Assembly (NCBI RefSeq): GCF_001583435.1
Contig: NZ_CP013251.1
Span: 2,865,215 to 2,929,214 of the forward strand
Reading direction: 5' to 3'
Origin: Endozoicomonas montiporae CL-33
GTDB lineage: Bacteria; Pseudomonadota; Gammaproteobacteria; Pseudomonadales; Endozoicomonadaceae
Length of the DNA stretch: 64,000 bases
Shown here: positions 37,838 to 47,487 of the stretch, piece by piece
Layout: every line of letters begins with the position of its first letter
How positions within the stretch are numbered: the stretch's first letter is position 1
The notes under the pieces: generated by a model
Told to the model about the DNA's origin: nothing
The model's input: the letters and a program-made list of their open reading frames with translations, nothing else
Databases searched by the model: none
Position numbers and translations under genes: made by a program

Positions 37838-39199
37838 CCTTCAACTCAGCCCATTGAAGAAAAACGCGCCAGCCATGTTGGCAGGATGATCAGAAAATTT
37901 GACAAGGAAAACGCTCTCGGTAAGAGAAAACACCCGGACAACTCTGAAAAAAGACCGTTGACCGAGAAAAAGACCACCAGGCTAAAAGCCGCAAATCCCT
38001 ATCTGAGAGCGCCTCTCTCAGAAAAAACAGACAACGCGCCCCCTGTAAAGCATATGAGACTGGATTCTGACACCGGAGCAGAATCCGACCAAGGGGTAAA
38101 GCCTCAGAAAAACCCACACATACTCGAACGCCATGACACCTTGAGGCCCTGGCGTACTTTCACTCCACCTTTCACTCCACCTTTCACTCCACCTTTCACT
38201 CCACCTTTCACTCCACCTTTCACTCCACCTTTCACTCCACCTTTCACTCCACCTTTCACTCCACCTTTCACTCCACCAACAGGCGGGCAGCTTGAACTCA
38301 CAGCGGTGGAGATGGAGTTTGAAACGACTTCCGACCAGGCCAGCCCGGCTCCTCCAACCTATGCACAAGTCATGAAAAAAAGACCCACTGGTTTGAGAGC
38401 ATCCATCAAGGTTAACCCTTACGATAATGCAACCGGACTGCAGGCACATTACTCGACGCTATCCTCTATACCTCTTTATCAGGCACCCCATGTCCCGGCC
38501 TGGTCAGTGGATGAAAACGCGCATTATGAAAAACCCGGAGTTCCTCGCCCATTGTGGTCTGGCACAGAACTGTCCAGTAAGCTGGTGTCCCACTATCAGG
38601 TGCCCCGTATGCCGCCCATGCCGATCGATGGACATCTGAAATACGACATTCCGCCCCCACCTTTGCCAGTACGCCCGCCTTTCGGTTACGCCTCTAAAGA
38701 AGATGATATGGGCTACCTCAGCCCCGGCTCTATCCCGGCAAATGCATTACACCGTGCCAGTCGTTCATCTGCTGGCGATCCGGATTATGCTTCCATTAAC
38801 GAGCTGGAAATGTCTCAGAATCTCGAATCACGAGAAGCAACAAACCCGCTGTACACTCCTGCTTCTGATTCCAATAGACCTGAGCTGCCAACAAGAGAGA
38901 AGCAATTAGCGGTAAAGACCGTCCAGCAATATCATCAATCTGCCCGTCAATTACAAAAACTTCTCGAGCAAGGTCTACTGAACCTGAAAGGAGATATCCA
39001 AACAAAACCCAACACCAAAGCCTTACGAAAGTCTCAGCGCAAAGCCATGGACGCCATGAAAGAGCTGCAGTCAAGAATTGACGAGCTAGATTCACTAAGA
39101 AACCAGTTGCAAGGCGTGACAGGCAAAACCGACAACAAGCAACTGCTCGCACTTAGAAAAAAATCAAACGCATTAATGCCACACTGCTACCCATTGTGA
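37811..39199 (+). CDS. Proline-rich protein with TPPF repeats and YxxP motifs, possible host-signalling effector
   Basis: 462 aa in the present frame. Order of parts: Lys/Arg-rich N-terminus (20-110); ten TPP units, mostly TPPF (117-157); a Tyr-rich linker with Y184 (TYAQV), Y204, Y214; four YxxP motifs at Y223 (YQAP), Y239 (YEKP), Y262 (YQVP) and Y278 (YDIP); a class II SH3-ligand pattern PxxPxR at 283-288 in IPPPPLPVRPP; further tyrosines Y302, Y326 (YASI), Y348; and a helical, probably coiled-coil C-terminus (360-455). YxxP repeats, when phosphorylated, are docking sites for Crk/Nck-type SH2 domains, as in p130Cas. No signal peptide. The start codon lies in the MITE. The original start seems to be in-frame ATGs at 37621/37642 (MDGINQTGN...), whose frame joins this one only if a C6 tract had one more C. 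Function is inference. Confidence 0.65.
   Translation: MSGTLLIAPPSTQPIEEKRASHVGRMIRKFDKENALGKRKHPDNSEKRPLTEKKTTRLKAANPYLRAPLSEKTDNAPPVKHMRLDSDTGAESDQGVKPQKNPHILERHDTLRPWRTFTPPFTPPFTPPFTPPFTPPFTPPFTPPFTPPFTPPFTPPTGGQLELTAVEMEFETTSDQASPAPPTYAQVMKKRPTGLRASIKVNPYDNATGLQAHYSTLSSIPLYQAPHVPAWSVDENAHYEKPGVPRPLWSGTELSSKLVSHYQVPRMPPMPIDGHLKYDIPPPPLPVRPPFGYASKEDDMGYLSPGSIPANALHRASRSSAGDPDYASINELEMSQNLESREATNPLYTPASDSNRPELPTREKQLAVKTVQQYHQSARQLQKLLEQGLLNLKGDIQTKPNTKALRKSQRKAMDAMKELQSRIDELDSLRNQLQGVTGKTDNKQLLALRKKSNALMPHCYPL
38161..38280 (+). repeat. Ten tandem 12-bp repeats (CACTCCACCTTT) coding TPPF
   Basis: Nine perfect units plus a final unit CACTCCACCAAC. Each unit is 4 codons, so copy-number changes keep the reading frame. 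The DNA uniformity (no silent differences) points to recent expansion. Confidence 0.97.
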
Positions 39200-39307
39200 A
39201 GTACGCCTATGGTGGTGCAAAAGTCGCTGAGTGGCAGATAAAGGTACCTGACAGAGTGCCCAAAACAGGAGTGCCCAAAAAGAGTATCTGATAAAAAACT
39301 CACCCAT

Positions 39308-39350
39308 AAAAAATCCCCGGAAGCACAAAGCTACCCGGGGATTTTTTTTC
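39308..39350. terminator. Bidirectional terminator between the YxxP protein gene and uup
   Basis: AAAAAATCCCCGG ... CCGGGGATTTTTTTT forms a stem with A and T runs on both sides, so it can end both convergent transcripts. Confidence 0.88.
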
Positions 39351-39366
39351 CGACTCAAGTTGGGTA

Positions 39367-41280
39367 CTACATATTCTCCAGTTCTTCCCAACGCTCCATC
39401 TTCGCTTCAATATCCGTATTTACTTGTTCAAGTTTCAGCAATGTTTCCTGAACAGTCTGCGAGTCACCCGTATAAAAGTCCGGTTCAGCGATTTGAGCTT
39501 CAAGCGCGTCCAACGTTTCCTCCAGCGCTTCGATCTCTGCCGGTAACGCGTCCAGCTCCCGCTGCAATTTGTAGCTCAGTTTTTTCTTTTGGGGCTTAAC
39601 CTCTGTCTTCACAGGTTCGGGCTTGGAAGCATTTATTTCAGCCTTTTTCTCCATGGATTCAGCCACTAACTGGTTAATAGCGCCTCCCTGACGTAACCAG
39701 TCATCAAAGCCACCCACGTACTCTCTGATTTTTCCTCCGGGCTGAAACACCAGGCTGCTGGAGACCACGTTATCCAGAAAGGCCCGGTCGTGGCTGACCA
39801 GCAATACCGTGCCAGTAAATTCCACCAGCAGCGATTCCAGCAGTTCAAGGGTTTCAACGTCCAGGTCGTTGGTCGGTTCGTCCATCACCAGCAGGTTTGC
39901 AGGTTTGCTGAACAGTCGGGCGAGCAGAAGGCGATTACGCTCGCCTCCCGACAGGGCTTTTACCGGTACACGACAGCGCCCCGGTGGAAACAGGAAATCA
40001 CCGAGGTAGCCAATGACATGGCGATTACTGCCATTGATGGTAATGGTCTCCCGACCTTCCGCCACGTTATCAATGACCGTTTTCTCCAGATCCAGCTGAT
40101 TACGCATCTGGTCAAAATAAGCCACTTCCAGTTTCGTGCCCGACTTCACCTTGCCCTGTTGCGGCTCCATTTGCCCCAACAAAATACGCAACAGGGTGGA
40201 CTTGCCTGCACCGTTGGCTCCGATCAAACCGACCTTGTCTCCGCGCATGATACGAAGACTAAAGTCTTCAATAACCTTATGGTTATCAAAGGCCTGAAAG
40301 ATATTCTTCACTTCCATTACCAACTTGCCGGAGCTGTCACTCTGCTCCAGACTAAAGCTGGCTTTACCCTGCACTTCCCGTCGTTCCTTACGTTCGTTGC
40401 GCAAGGATTTCAACGCCCGAACCCGTCCTTCATTACGGGTACGGCGGGCTTTGATGCCCTGACGAATCCAGGCTTCTTCCTGAGCCAGTTTTTTATCGAA
40501 CAGAGCATTCTGCTCGGCTTCCACTTCCAGTGCGTGAGCCTTTCGTTCCAGATAGGTGTGGTAGTCACAATCCCAGCTGGTCAGCTTGCCCCGGTCCAGC
40601 TCAATAATCCGGGTCGCCAGACTTTGCAGGAAAGACCGGTCGTGGGTAATAAACAGCAGGGCACCGTTAAAATCTTTCAGCTGCTTTTCCAGCCAGTCAA
40701 TGGCCACAATATCCAGATGGTTGGTTGGCTCGTCCAACAGCAGCAAATCCGGCTCGCACACCAGAGCACGTGCCAGTTCAACACGTCTACGCCAGCCACC
40801 TGACAACTCCTTCATCTGCTTTTCAGCAGGCAGCCCGAGCTTTTTAATGACCGTTTCAACCTTTTGCTGAAGACTCCAGCCATCTGCGGCCTCCAACTGC
40901 TGCTGAACCCGCTCCAGCGCTTTCATGTCCGCATCGGACTCAATGGACAGGGAGAGCCGGTGGAAATCACTGATCAGTGTTCCCACCTGCTCCAGACCGG
41001 AAGCAACAACGTCATACACCTTCTGGTCGTCCTGACCCGGCAGATCCTGATTCAGCATGCCTATTTTCAGGCCGGGCTTACGCCAGATAGAGCCATCATC
41101 GGCAATAATCTGTTCCGACACCAGTTTCATCAGGGTGGATTTGCCCGCACCGTTACGACCGAGCAAACACACCCGCTCACCTTTACGAATCTGAAAATCT
41201 GCGCCATCCAGCAGTGGCTGGTCACCATACGCCAGGCTGATGTTATCTAATCGAAGTAGCGGCATTGCCTTGAGAACCAT
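39367..41280 (-). CDS. uup: ABC-F ATPase Uup
   Basis: A 637-aa soluble protein with two ATP-binding cassettes. First: Walker A GRNGAGKST, signature LSGGWRRRVELARAL, Walker B LLLLDEPTNHLD. Linker (about 240-320) rich in Arg/Lys. Second: Walker A GANGAGKST, signature LSGGERNRLLLARLF, Walker B LLVMDEPTNDLD. A C-terminal coiled coil of about 80 residues, typical of Uup, binds branched DNA and is tied to ribosome function and transposon excision. The likely start is MPLLRLDN at 41265 instead of the first codon. Confidence 0.93.
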   Translation of the reverse strand: MVLKAMPLLRLDNISLAYGDQPLLDGADFQIRKGERVCLLGRNGAGKSTLMKLVSEQIIADDGSIWRKPGLKIGMLNQDLPGQDDQKVYDVVASGLEQVGTLISDFHRLSLSIESDADMKALERVQQQLEAADGWSLQQKVETVIKKLGLPAEKQMKELSGGWRRRVELARALVCEPDLLLLDEPTNHLDIVAIDWLEKQLKDFNGALLFITHDRSFLQSLATRIIELDRGKLTSWDCDYHTYLERKAHALEVEAEQNALFDKKLAQEEAWIRQGIKARRTRNEGRVRALKSLRNERKERREVQGKASFSLEQSDSSGKLVMEVKNIFQAFDNHKVIEDFSLRIMRGDKVGLIGANGAGKSTLLRILLGQMEPQQGKVKSGTKLEVAYFDQMRNQLDLEKTVIDNVAEGRETITINGSNRHVIGYLGDFLFPPGRCRVPVKALSGGERNRLLLARLFSKPANLLVMDEPTNDLDVETLELLESLLVEFTGTVLLVSHDRAFLDNVVSSSLVFQPGGKIREYVGGFDDWLRQGGAINQLVAESMEKKAEINASKPEPVKTEVKPQKKKLSYKLQRELDALPAEIEALEETLDALEAQIAEPDFYTGDSQTVQETLLKLEQVNTDIEAKMERWEELENM

Positions 41281-41301
41281 TTATCAATAGACAGGGAGAG
41301 C

Positions 41302-41466
41302 TAGGAGGCTGTCTGAGAATAGTCTGCCCTACTGCGGTGGCAGAAAATTGGTCTAAAAAGTCGCTTTTGTTCGTCAAATAGCTTGCTATTCTCCTCACAA
41401 AATCGACTTTTTATCCTCAATTTTCTGTCATCCTCGCTACGGGTGCTATTCTCAGACAGCCTCCTA
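41302..41466. repeat. MITE-like inverted repeat element (about 165 bp)
   Basis: Ends TAGGAGGCTGTCTGAGAATAG and its inverse form perfect terminal repeats of about 21 bp; inner sequences (CAGAAAATT / AATTTTCTG) are also complementary, so the unit can fold into a long hairpin. No coding capacity and no clear target duplication. It lies between uup and the MFS gene and could act as a transcription stop. Confidence 0.75.
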
Positions 41467-41537
41467 AGGCCCTCCACAGGAATGACAGGCAAGGATACCT
41501 GCATCAAAAAAGGATGTCATTGCAAGAAGGAAACAAG

Positions 41538-42779
41538 CTATGCCGCAGGTGATCTTTTATCGAACCTGTCAACTCTGAACATGGATGCCAGAATGCACAG
41601 GAGCGCCAACGCCTGACAAGCCACAATCAGGAAGAAGGACGTCCGGTAACAAGCCGTTGACACCTGTCCGGCAGAGCCATCGTGCAACCATTCCAGGCAT
41701 CGGCCTATCATTGGCTGCAGCACAGGAGCACCCAGCAGCATAAACCCATTACCAAAGGCCAGTGTAATGCCCGTCATACCAGCTGGAGCCAGATCACGCA
41801 GCATGGAAAACACCAGCATATATCCCCCGCAGCTCATACCGGCAAAAAAGCACAGCAGACACATGCCCTGAATAGAGCAATCACAGTAAATAATGGCTCC
41901 GACCACCAGCATTTGTAAAACCACACTCGCCAACATGAACCGCTGACAGTGCCCGAACAGTGTCACCAGCCCCCCCAGTAGAGGGGCACCAATAGCAAGC
42001 CCGATAAAAATCAGCGAAATGGATCCCCGGGCCAGTTGCGGGCTTTCCGGAAACCGCACCGTCAAAAAGGGAATGCCCCAGAGACCGGCAAAAGTACTGA
42101 TCAAGACAAAACATCCGAACCCGTAAAGGCAGTAGCACCAGAAACGATAGTCCCTGAACAGCAATGACCAGCGATAAGTCACTTCAGGTTTGTTCTCTGG
42201 TTCACCTTCAGCAGCCCGGCTGCGCACAATAGACACCAACAGCAAACTCAGCACAACGCCCATGATGGCGACCAAACCCATGGCGTCTCTCCAGCCATAA
42301 ACCTCCATGAGCAGTGGCAGGGCTACCGGCCCCAGAGCACCTCCCAGCAACGCCATGGATTCAACCAGCCCACTAAGCGCCGGAAACCATCGTTTAGGAA
42401 ACCAGCAGGCCACCAGCGACATGCACACAACAATCCCCGGCGCCGTGGCAATACCCATAAAGCCACGAGCCATGGTTGCTTCTGTAAAACTACCCGCCCG
42501 GGAAAACCAGAAACAGGCTGAAGCCAGCAACAAACAACAGACAAACAAGGTCCAGCGACCGCTGAACCGGTCAGCCACCACGCCACCCGGGATTTGAAAA
42601 ATAAGATAGGTATATAAAAAAGCACTGGTGACCCAGCCCACCTGTGGCAAATCAAGGTTCAGACTGTGTTGCAGTTCAGGCAACATAACCGAGGTCGAGC
42701 CTTGCAACATAAACTGGTACGAACAGAACAAACAGGCCACCAGACAGATCAACACTGACTTCCACGATACATTTGTCAT
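41538..42779 (-). CDS. MFS transporter
   Basis: About 413 aa from the ATG at 42779 (MTNVSWKSVLICLVAC), which has GGGAGG 9 bases upstream; the longer frame to 42848 lacks this. Twelve hydrophobic segments are visible. The MFS loop 2-3 motif appears as GGVVADRFSGRW. It ends MFRVDRFDKRSPAA. It resembles the ACS/hexuronate-type or nitrate/cyanate-type group; substrate unknown. Single gene, divergent from nothing nearby. Confidence 0.85.
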   Translation of the reverse strand: MTNVSWKSVLICLVACLFCSYQFMLQGSTSVMLPELQHSLNLDLPQVGWVTSAFLYTYLIFQIPGGVVADRFSGRWTLFVCCLLLASACFWFSRAGSFTEATMARGFMGIATAPGIVVCMSLVACWFPKRWFPALSGLVESMALLGGALGPVALPLLMEVYGWRDAMGLVAIMGVVLSLLLVSIVRSRAAEGEPENKPEVTYRWSLLFRDYRFWCYCLYGFGCFVLISTFAGLWGIPFLTVRFPESPQLARGSISLIFIGLAIGAPLLGGLVTLFGHCQRFMLASVVLQMLVVGAIIYCDCSIQGMCLLCFFAGMSCGGYMLVFSMLRDLAPAGMTGITLAFGNGFMLLGAPVLQPMIGRCLEWLHDGSAGQVSTACYRTSFFLIVACQALALLCILASMFRVDRFDKRSPAA

Positions 42780-42982
42780 ACTGAATGCCCTCCCTGACGG
42801 TTGCCAATCAACTCTGCAAGTCTGCTTAATTGCCGACTTTAGCCACATTTAGAAAAGTAAGTTGAGAAGAAGTTCAGACAGGAAATAGCAAATCAGCAAG
42901 CAACACTGACAATGCTTTTAACAATTCGGGAAGAACGCCCTGAAATCCATGAAAACCAATAAAGATTCAGGGCATAGTTTGA

Positions 42983-43426
42983 TTAGGCTGGTAACATTTT
43001 CTGCAAGGTTGCCAGACCGGCAGCCGGTAACTCCAGATCCAGCACGGCGGCATTGGCCGTGGCGAATCCGGGCCCGCCATAAGGAACCCCTTCACACAAC
43101 AATCCGGTCAGTGCACTGACCAGAGGCATATGACTGACCACCAGAACATTGCCCTGCTCCGGTAATTGTCCGATAGCTTTGGCCGGAGAGTCATCCGGCG
43201 TAATGCCATCAAGAGTGTCTACTGAAACACCGAGGATGTCCGAGGCTATCGCGGCGGTTTGTTGAGCCCTCAGATAAGGGCTGGCAACAATTCGATCAAT
43301 GCCCTCGCCCTTTAATTGCCCAACGGTTTTACGCACTTCTTCACGACCCGCTTTGGTCAAAGGCCGTAATGAATCGCTCGGGGCAGACCAGGAGGCCTGC
43401 CCATGTCGCATAATAATTAACTTCAT
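42983..43426 (-). CDS. sixA: Phosphohistidine phosphatase SixA
   Basis: A 147-aa histidine-phosphatase-superfamily protein with the catalytic RHG at residues 7-9 (MKLIIMRHGQAS), SPYLRAQQTA and a second His in VVSHMPLVSALTGLL. SixA removes phosphate from protein histidines. It is downstream of a DUF4389 gene and gpsA on the same strand, the order seen in Pseudomonas. Confidence 0.92.
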   Translation of the reverse strand: MKLIIMRHGQASWSAPSDSLRPLTKAGREEVRKTVGQLKGEGIDRIVASPYLRAQQTAAIASDILGVSVDTLDGITPDDSPAKAIGQLPEQGNVLVVSHMPLVSALTGLLCEGVPYGGPGFATANAAVLDLELPAAGLATLQKMLPA

Positions 43427-43444
43427 GGATGTGTCAGCTAATGT

Positions 43445-43765
43445 TCATTGTTCATCAGAACCGGTGTTGCTCTCATGTTTGGAGCAGTCAGCATGCTCTG
43501 GCCAGTCGGAAAATGGAAACGGCTTGTCCTCGGCGTTATAAGTCAGAAATTCCAGAACCTGAAACAGATAACAGTTAAGGCTTTTGGAAAACATCAGTAA
43601 CCGCGTATTCGGTGCACCACTGACAAAACCTGTGACCATTTGTACCATTGCCACAATCAGCACCAGAACGCCTGCAAAATAGCCAGCCACCAGATAAAAC
43701 ATCATAAACAGCAATCGCAGCCAGCGAGACTCGGATTTCAGATTATTTAACAGTTTATCGTCCAT
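43445..43765 (-). CDS. DUF4389 membrane protein
   Basis: A 106-aa protein with two adjacent hydrophobic segments (RLLFMMFYLVAGYFAGVLVLIVAMVQMVTGF) and the DUF4389-type follow-on NTRLLMFSKSLNCYLFQVLEFLTYNAEDKPFPFSDWP. Function unknown. It lies between gpsA and sixA on the same strand, probably an operon. Confidence 0.85.
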   Translation of the reverse strand: MDDKLLNNLKSESRWLRLLFMMFYLVAGYFAGVLVLIVAMVQMVTGFVSGAPNTRLLMFSKSLNCYLFQVLEFLTYNAEDKPFPFSDWPEHADCSKHESNTGSDEQ

Positions 43766-43819
43766 AATCGGTTGCCTCCTCTTCGTGTTATAAACGTTAT
43801 TTAAGCTATCTATAAAAAG

Positions 43820-44848
43820 CTATCGAACCATGAACTCCACATCGGTTTTCAGCTCTTTCATCATCATACTCTTAACCAGCTGCTGCACATCATAACCCTC
43901 AAAGATAATCTTGTGCAGCCCGTCAGCCAATGGCATGTAAACACCCAGCTCTTCTGCTTTCTGGTGCACCTGGCACAAGGTATTGATACCTTCCGCCACC
44001 TGCCCCAGGGCTTCTTCGGCCTGTTTCAGGGTTTTGCCCTGCCCCAGCGCATAACCCACCTGAAAATTACGGCTAAGGCTGGAGGTACAGGTCGCAATCA
44101 AATCGCCCACTCCGGCCAGACCCAGAAAGGTCAGCGGATTCGCGCCCAGCTTGACGGCAAAACGGCTCATCTCTGCCAGACTGCGGGTAATCAGCATACT
44201 CTTGGTGTTCTCGCCCATGTTCATAGCGGCTCCCATGCCCGTGACAATGGCATAGATATTCTTCAGGGCGCCCGCTAGCTCAACCCCATACACATCATGG
44301 TTGGAATAGACCCTGAAATAGTCACAGTGCAGCACGCCCTGAACAATTTCACACAACTCATCATCTTCACTGGCGATCACCGATGCAGTGACCGCTTTGG
44401 CAACAATTTCCTTCGCAAGATTAGGGCCACTGAGCACTCCGGTACGAATATCGGTTAACTCTTCTTTAAGAATCTCGCTCATCAGGTCAAACGTCACCGG
44501 CTCAATGCCCTTGGTGGTACTCACCACAATTTTGCCTTTCAGAAGGTCGCCCGCCTGTTTCACTACCGTACGGAAAGATTTACTGGGAATCGCAATCAGA
44601 ACCATGTCGGCATCAGCCAGTACCGTCTTCAGATCGGTCGATGCCCAGACCGACGGATGAATGGCAAAGCCCGGCAGGTAGCGATGATTCATATGATCGT
44701 CATTGATCCCGCGAACCTGCTCCGGATTGCGCATCCACAACCTTACGTGATGCCCGTTATTGGCCGAGATATCAGACAGTGCAGTGCCAAAGCTGCCGCC
44801 ACCCAGAATGGCTATGGTATACTGCCTGCTGCCGCTGCTCAGTGTCAT
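43820..44848 (-). CDS. gpsA: Glycerol-3-phosphate dehydrogenase [NAD(P)+] GpsA
   Basis: A 342-aa cytosolic enzyme. N-terminal Rossmann motif ILGGGSFGTALSDISANNG, the substrate-binding Lys in GVELAGALKNIYAIVTGM and the segment TSSLSRNFQVGYALGQG. It makes sn-glycerol-3-phosphate for phospholipid synthesis, which fits its neighbours fabA and fabB. First gene of the gpsA-DUF4389-sixA run, divergent from fabA. Confidence 0.95.
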   Translation of the reverse strand: MTLSSGSRQYTIAILGGGSFGTALSDISANNGHHVRLWMRNPEQVRGINDDHMNHRYLPGFAIHPSVWASTDLKTVLADADMVLIAIPSKSFRTVVKQAGDLLKGKIVVSTTKGIEPVTFDLMSEILKEELTDIRTGVLSGPNLAKEIVAKAVTASVIASEDDELCEIVQGVLHCDYFRVYSNHDVYGVELAGALKNIYAIVTGMGAAMNMGENTKSMLITRSLAEMSRFAVKLGANPLTFLGLAGVGDLIATCTSSLSRNFQVGYALGQGKTLKQAEEALGQVAEGINTLCQVHQKAEELGVYMPLADGLHKIIFEGYDVQQLVKSMMMKELKTDVEFMVR

Positions 44849-45138
44849 GTTTCGTTTCCGGTCAGATTATTTCCCTAGAAGTCAAAATGATACCTCATAG
44901 TCAGGCGATCAGCAGCACAGGTAAACGGTTATCAGACAAATCAACCGCATTAATCCGTGTTGTAATTTTGTTAAATGTCCCCATTTAGGCATGATGTACA
45001 ACGGGAGCAGTGGTATAGTTCAGCCACAAAACAAGGTGCAACCGTTATAAATTAACGGAAGCCACAGAGCGTTTCCGAATGCCCATTGACTGTATTCAGC
45101 CGAACGCTGATGCAGATATTTCATGGAATAACGAACGA

Positions 45139-45651
45139 ATGAAGCAACAATCCTTCGAAAAAGACGATCTGATCCGCTGTTCACAGGGTGAACTGTTTGG
45201 TCCTGGCAATGCACAACTGCCAGCGCCTGATATGCTGATGCTGGATCGTATCGCCCATATTTCCGACGAAGGCGGCGCCTATGGCAAGGGCGAAATCATT
45301 GCCGAACTGGACATTACCCCTGACCTCTGGTTCTTTGACTGCCATTTTCCGGGCGATCCGGTCATGCCGGGCTGTCTTGGTCTTGACGCCATGTGGCAGC
45401 TGGTTGGTTTTTACCTCGGCTGGCAGGGCAATCCGGGCAAGGGTCGTGCCCTTGGTTGTGGTGAAGTAAAATTCACCGGTCAGATTCTGCCTACCAGCAA
45501 GAAAGTCACCTACAGGATCAATATCAAGCGGGTCATTGCCCGTAAACTGGTACTGGGTATTGCTGACGGCAGTGTCAGTGTCGATGGCAGAGAGATTTAT
45601 ACTGCCGAAGGCCTGCGCGTTGGTCTGTTCCAGAACACAGACTCTTTCTGA
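45139..45651 (+). CDS. fabA: 3-hydroxydecanoyl-ACP dehydratase/isomerase FabA
   Basis: A 170-aa hot-dog enzyme. The active-site His is in [26 protein letters not shown] and the Asp/Glu in the same stretch. It dehydrates 3-hydroxydecanoyl-ACP and isomerises the product to the cis-3 form, starting unsaturated fatty-acid synthesis. ATG 45139 ([10 protein letters not shown]) matches the family; the upstream in-frame start is unlikely. It forms an operon with fabB, 29 bp downstream. Confidence 0.96.
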   Translation: MKQQSFEKDDLIRCSQGELFGPGNAQLPAPDMLMLDRIAHISDEGGAYGKGEIIAELDITPDLWFFDCHFPGDPVMPGCLGLDAMWQLVGFYLGWQGNPGKGRALGCGEVKFTGQILPTSKKVTYRINIKRVIARKLVLGIADGSVSVDGREIYTAEGLRVGLFQNTDSF

Positions 45652-45680
45652 TTTCATTCAGCTAATTCAGGTTTACACAA

Positions 45681-46898
45681 ATGAAACGAGTTGTAATTAC
45701 AGGGATCGGCATCACTTCCTGCCTGGGTAACACTCAGGACGCGGTGGCCGACTCTCTCAAGCAGGGACGTTCCGGCATTCGCTTCAATGAAAGCTATGCC
45801 GAGCAAGGCTTTCGCAGCCAGGTGTCTGGCAGTGTTGATATTGACCTGAGCGAACACATTGACCGTAAAACCGTTCGTTTTATGGGCAGTGCAGCGGCTT
45901 ACGCCTACATTGCCATGAAACAGGCGATTGAAGATGCCGGTCTGACTGAAGACCAGGTCTCCAACCCTCGCACCGGCCTGATTGCAGCCTCCGGCGGCGC
46001 GTCTTCCGAAAACATTGTCGAGTCTGCGGATATCATGCGCAGCAAAGGTGTTAAGCGCGTTGGCCCTTACCGTGTTACCCGTACCATGGGCAGCACCGTA
46101 TCAGCCTGTCTGGCAACACCTTTCAAAATCAAGGGTGTTAACTACTCCATTACATCTGCCTGCGCCACCAGCGCACACTGTATTGGTAATGCGGTTGAAC
46201 AGATTCAGCTGGGCAAACAGGACGTTGTTTTCGCCGGTGGTGGTGAAGAAGAACACTGGACCCAGACCGGACTGTTTGATGCGATGGGTGCCCTGAGCAC
46301 CAAGTACAATGAGACGCCGGACAAAGCTTCCCGTGCTTACGACGCCGATCGTGACGGTTTCGTGATCGCCGGTGGCGGCGGCATGGTGGTGGTTGAAGAA
46401 CTGGAGCATGCTCTGGCTCGCGGTGCCAAAATCTACGCGGAAATCGTTGGTTATGGTGCCACCTCCGACGGCTACGACATGGTCGCGCCTTCCGGCGAAG
46501 GTGCCGTTCGCTGCATGAAGATGGCACTGGAAACCGTTGACGGCCCGGTTGATTACATCAATACCCACGGAACCTCCACACCCGTCGGTGATGTTGCCGA
46601 GCTGAAGGCCCTGAAAGAAGTGTTTGGCAATGATATGCCCACCATCAGCTCCACCAAGTCCCTGTCCGGTCACTCTCTGGGTGCCGCAGGCGTACAGGAA
46701 GCTATCTATTGCCTGCTGATGATGAAGCACGACTTTATTGCAGCGTCTGCCAACGTGGAAACCGTTGATCCGGAAGCCGAAGGTCTGCCGATTCTGGCAG
46801 GAGAAGCGAAAGAACAGAAGCTGGATCGTATTCTGTCCAACAGCTTTGGCTTTGGAGGCACTAACGCCTGTCTGGTGATGCAGCGTTACGACAGCTGA
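45681..46898 (+). CDS. fabB: 3-oxoacyl-ACP synthase I FabB
   Basis: A 405-aa condensing enzyme with the Cys-His-His triad: Cys in [14 protein letters not shown] (about residue 163), His in [14 protein letters not shown] and His in [14 protein letters not shown]. It elongates the cis-3-decenoyl-ACP made by FabA. Full length. A strong terminator follows. Confidence 0.96.
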   Translation: MKRVVITGIGITSCLGNTQDAVADSLKQGRSGIRFNESYAEQGFRSQVSGSVDIDLSEHIDRKTVRFMGSAAAYAYIAMKQAIEDAGLTEDQVSNPRTGLIAASGGASSENIVESADIMRSKGVKRVGPYRVTRTMGSTVSACLATPFKIKGVNYSITSACATSAHCIGNAVEQIQLGKQDVVFAGGGEEEHWTQTGLFDAMGALSTKYNETPDKASRAYDADRDGFVIAGGGGMVVVEELEHALARGAKIYAEIVGYGATSDGYDMVAPSGEGAVRCMKMALETVDGPVDYINTHGTSTPVGDVAELKALKEVFGNDMPTISSTKSLSGHSLGAAGVQEAIYCLLMMKHDFIAASANVETVDPEAEGLPILAGEAKEQKLDRILSNSFGFGGTNACLVMQRYDS

Positions 46899-46924
46899 CC
46901 TGCCAACAGCACCTTCTGATGCTT

Positions 46925-46962
46925 GATCAGGCAGGCTCTTTTAGCCTGCCTGATCTGCTTTT
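46925..46962 (+). terminator. Terminator after fabAB
   Basis: Perfect 13-bp stem GATCAGGCAGGCT / AGCCTGCCTGATC with a 5-base loop, then TGCTTTT. Confidence 0.88.
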
Positions 46963-47487
46963 ACCCTACTGCTCCATTAGTCTTTCTTGATCTTTATTAG
47001 CCTCTTGCGGTGTACGTGCACTCATGAACCGAAACAACTCAGGTTTCCACTCTGCTTGAATAGGGTAATTCATACGAAAAACCTCACCATCAATCTGAAT
47101 GTTTGCCCCTATCTGATTATTTGCAGAGTATACAATCAGCTTTTTGAATTCTTTCTGTTTTAAACCTGAACGATCAAACCAACTTTGCAGTTGCATCCGT
47201 ATAAGATTCCGGAAACTACTTGAGCTGTCATTACTGTACCTAAGAAAACCCTGCTGATTTTGTGGGCTCATACCATTGAACAACCTAAGCCCTCCTCCAC
47301 ACGTTTCACCCGTTCCAGCAACAAAAACATTTAGTGGAAAGTTGTATAGCTCGTCATCCAAAAAACAACTCATCGTTGGTGCTTGCCACTGATGCGCAGC
47401 CGATATTGCTGTCTGACACCTTGGCAGGCAGGTATGATGGACCCCATAAACTGGACAGGTAGCTAAGTTAAGTTTTCTGGCTGTAAG

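Noticed and set aside
38161..38280. CRISPR-like array
   Set aside because: Units are 12 bp with no spacers; it is a coding tandem repeat.
38018..38449. Minus-strand frame with WSER repeats opposite the TPPF tract
   Set aside because: It is the reverse-strand reading of the 12-bp repeat. The plus-strand frame has a longer coherent protein and a C-terminal coiled coil; the WSER frame has no ribosome-binding site.
40025..40803. Long plus-strand frame opposite uup (39790-40803)
   Set aside because: Shadow of the high-information uup coding strand; no start signal and no domain.
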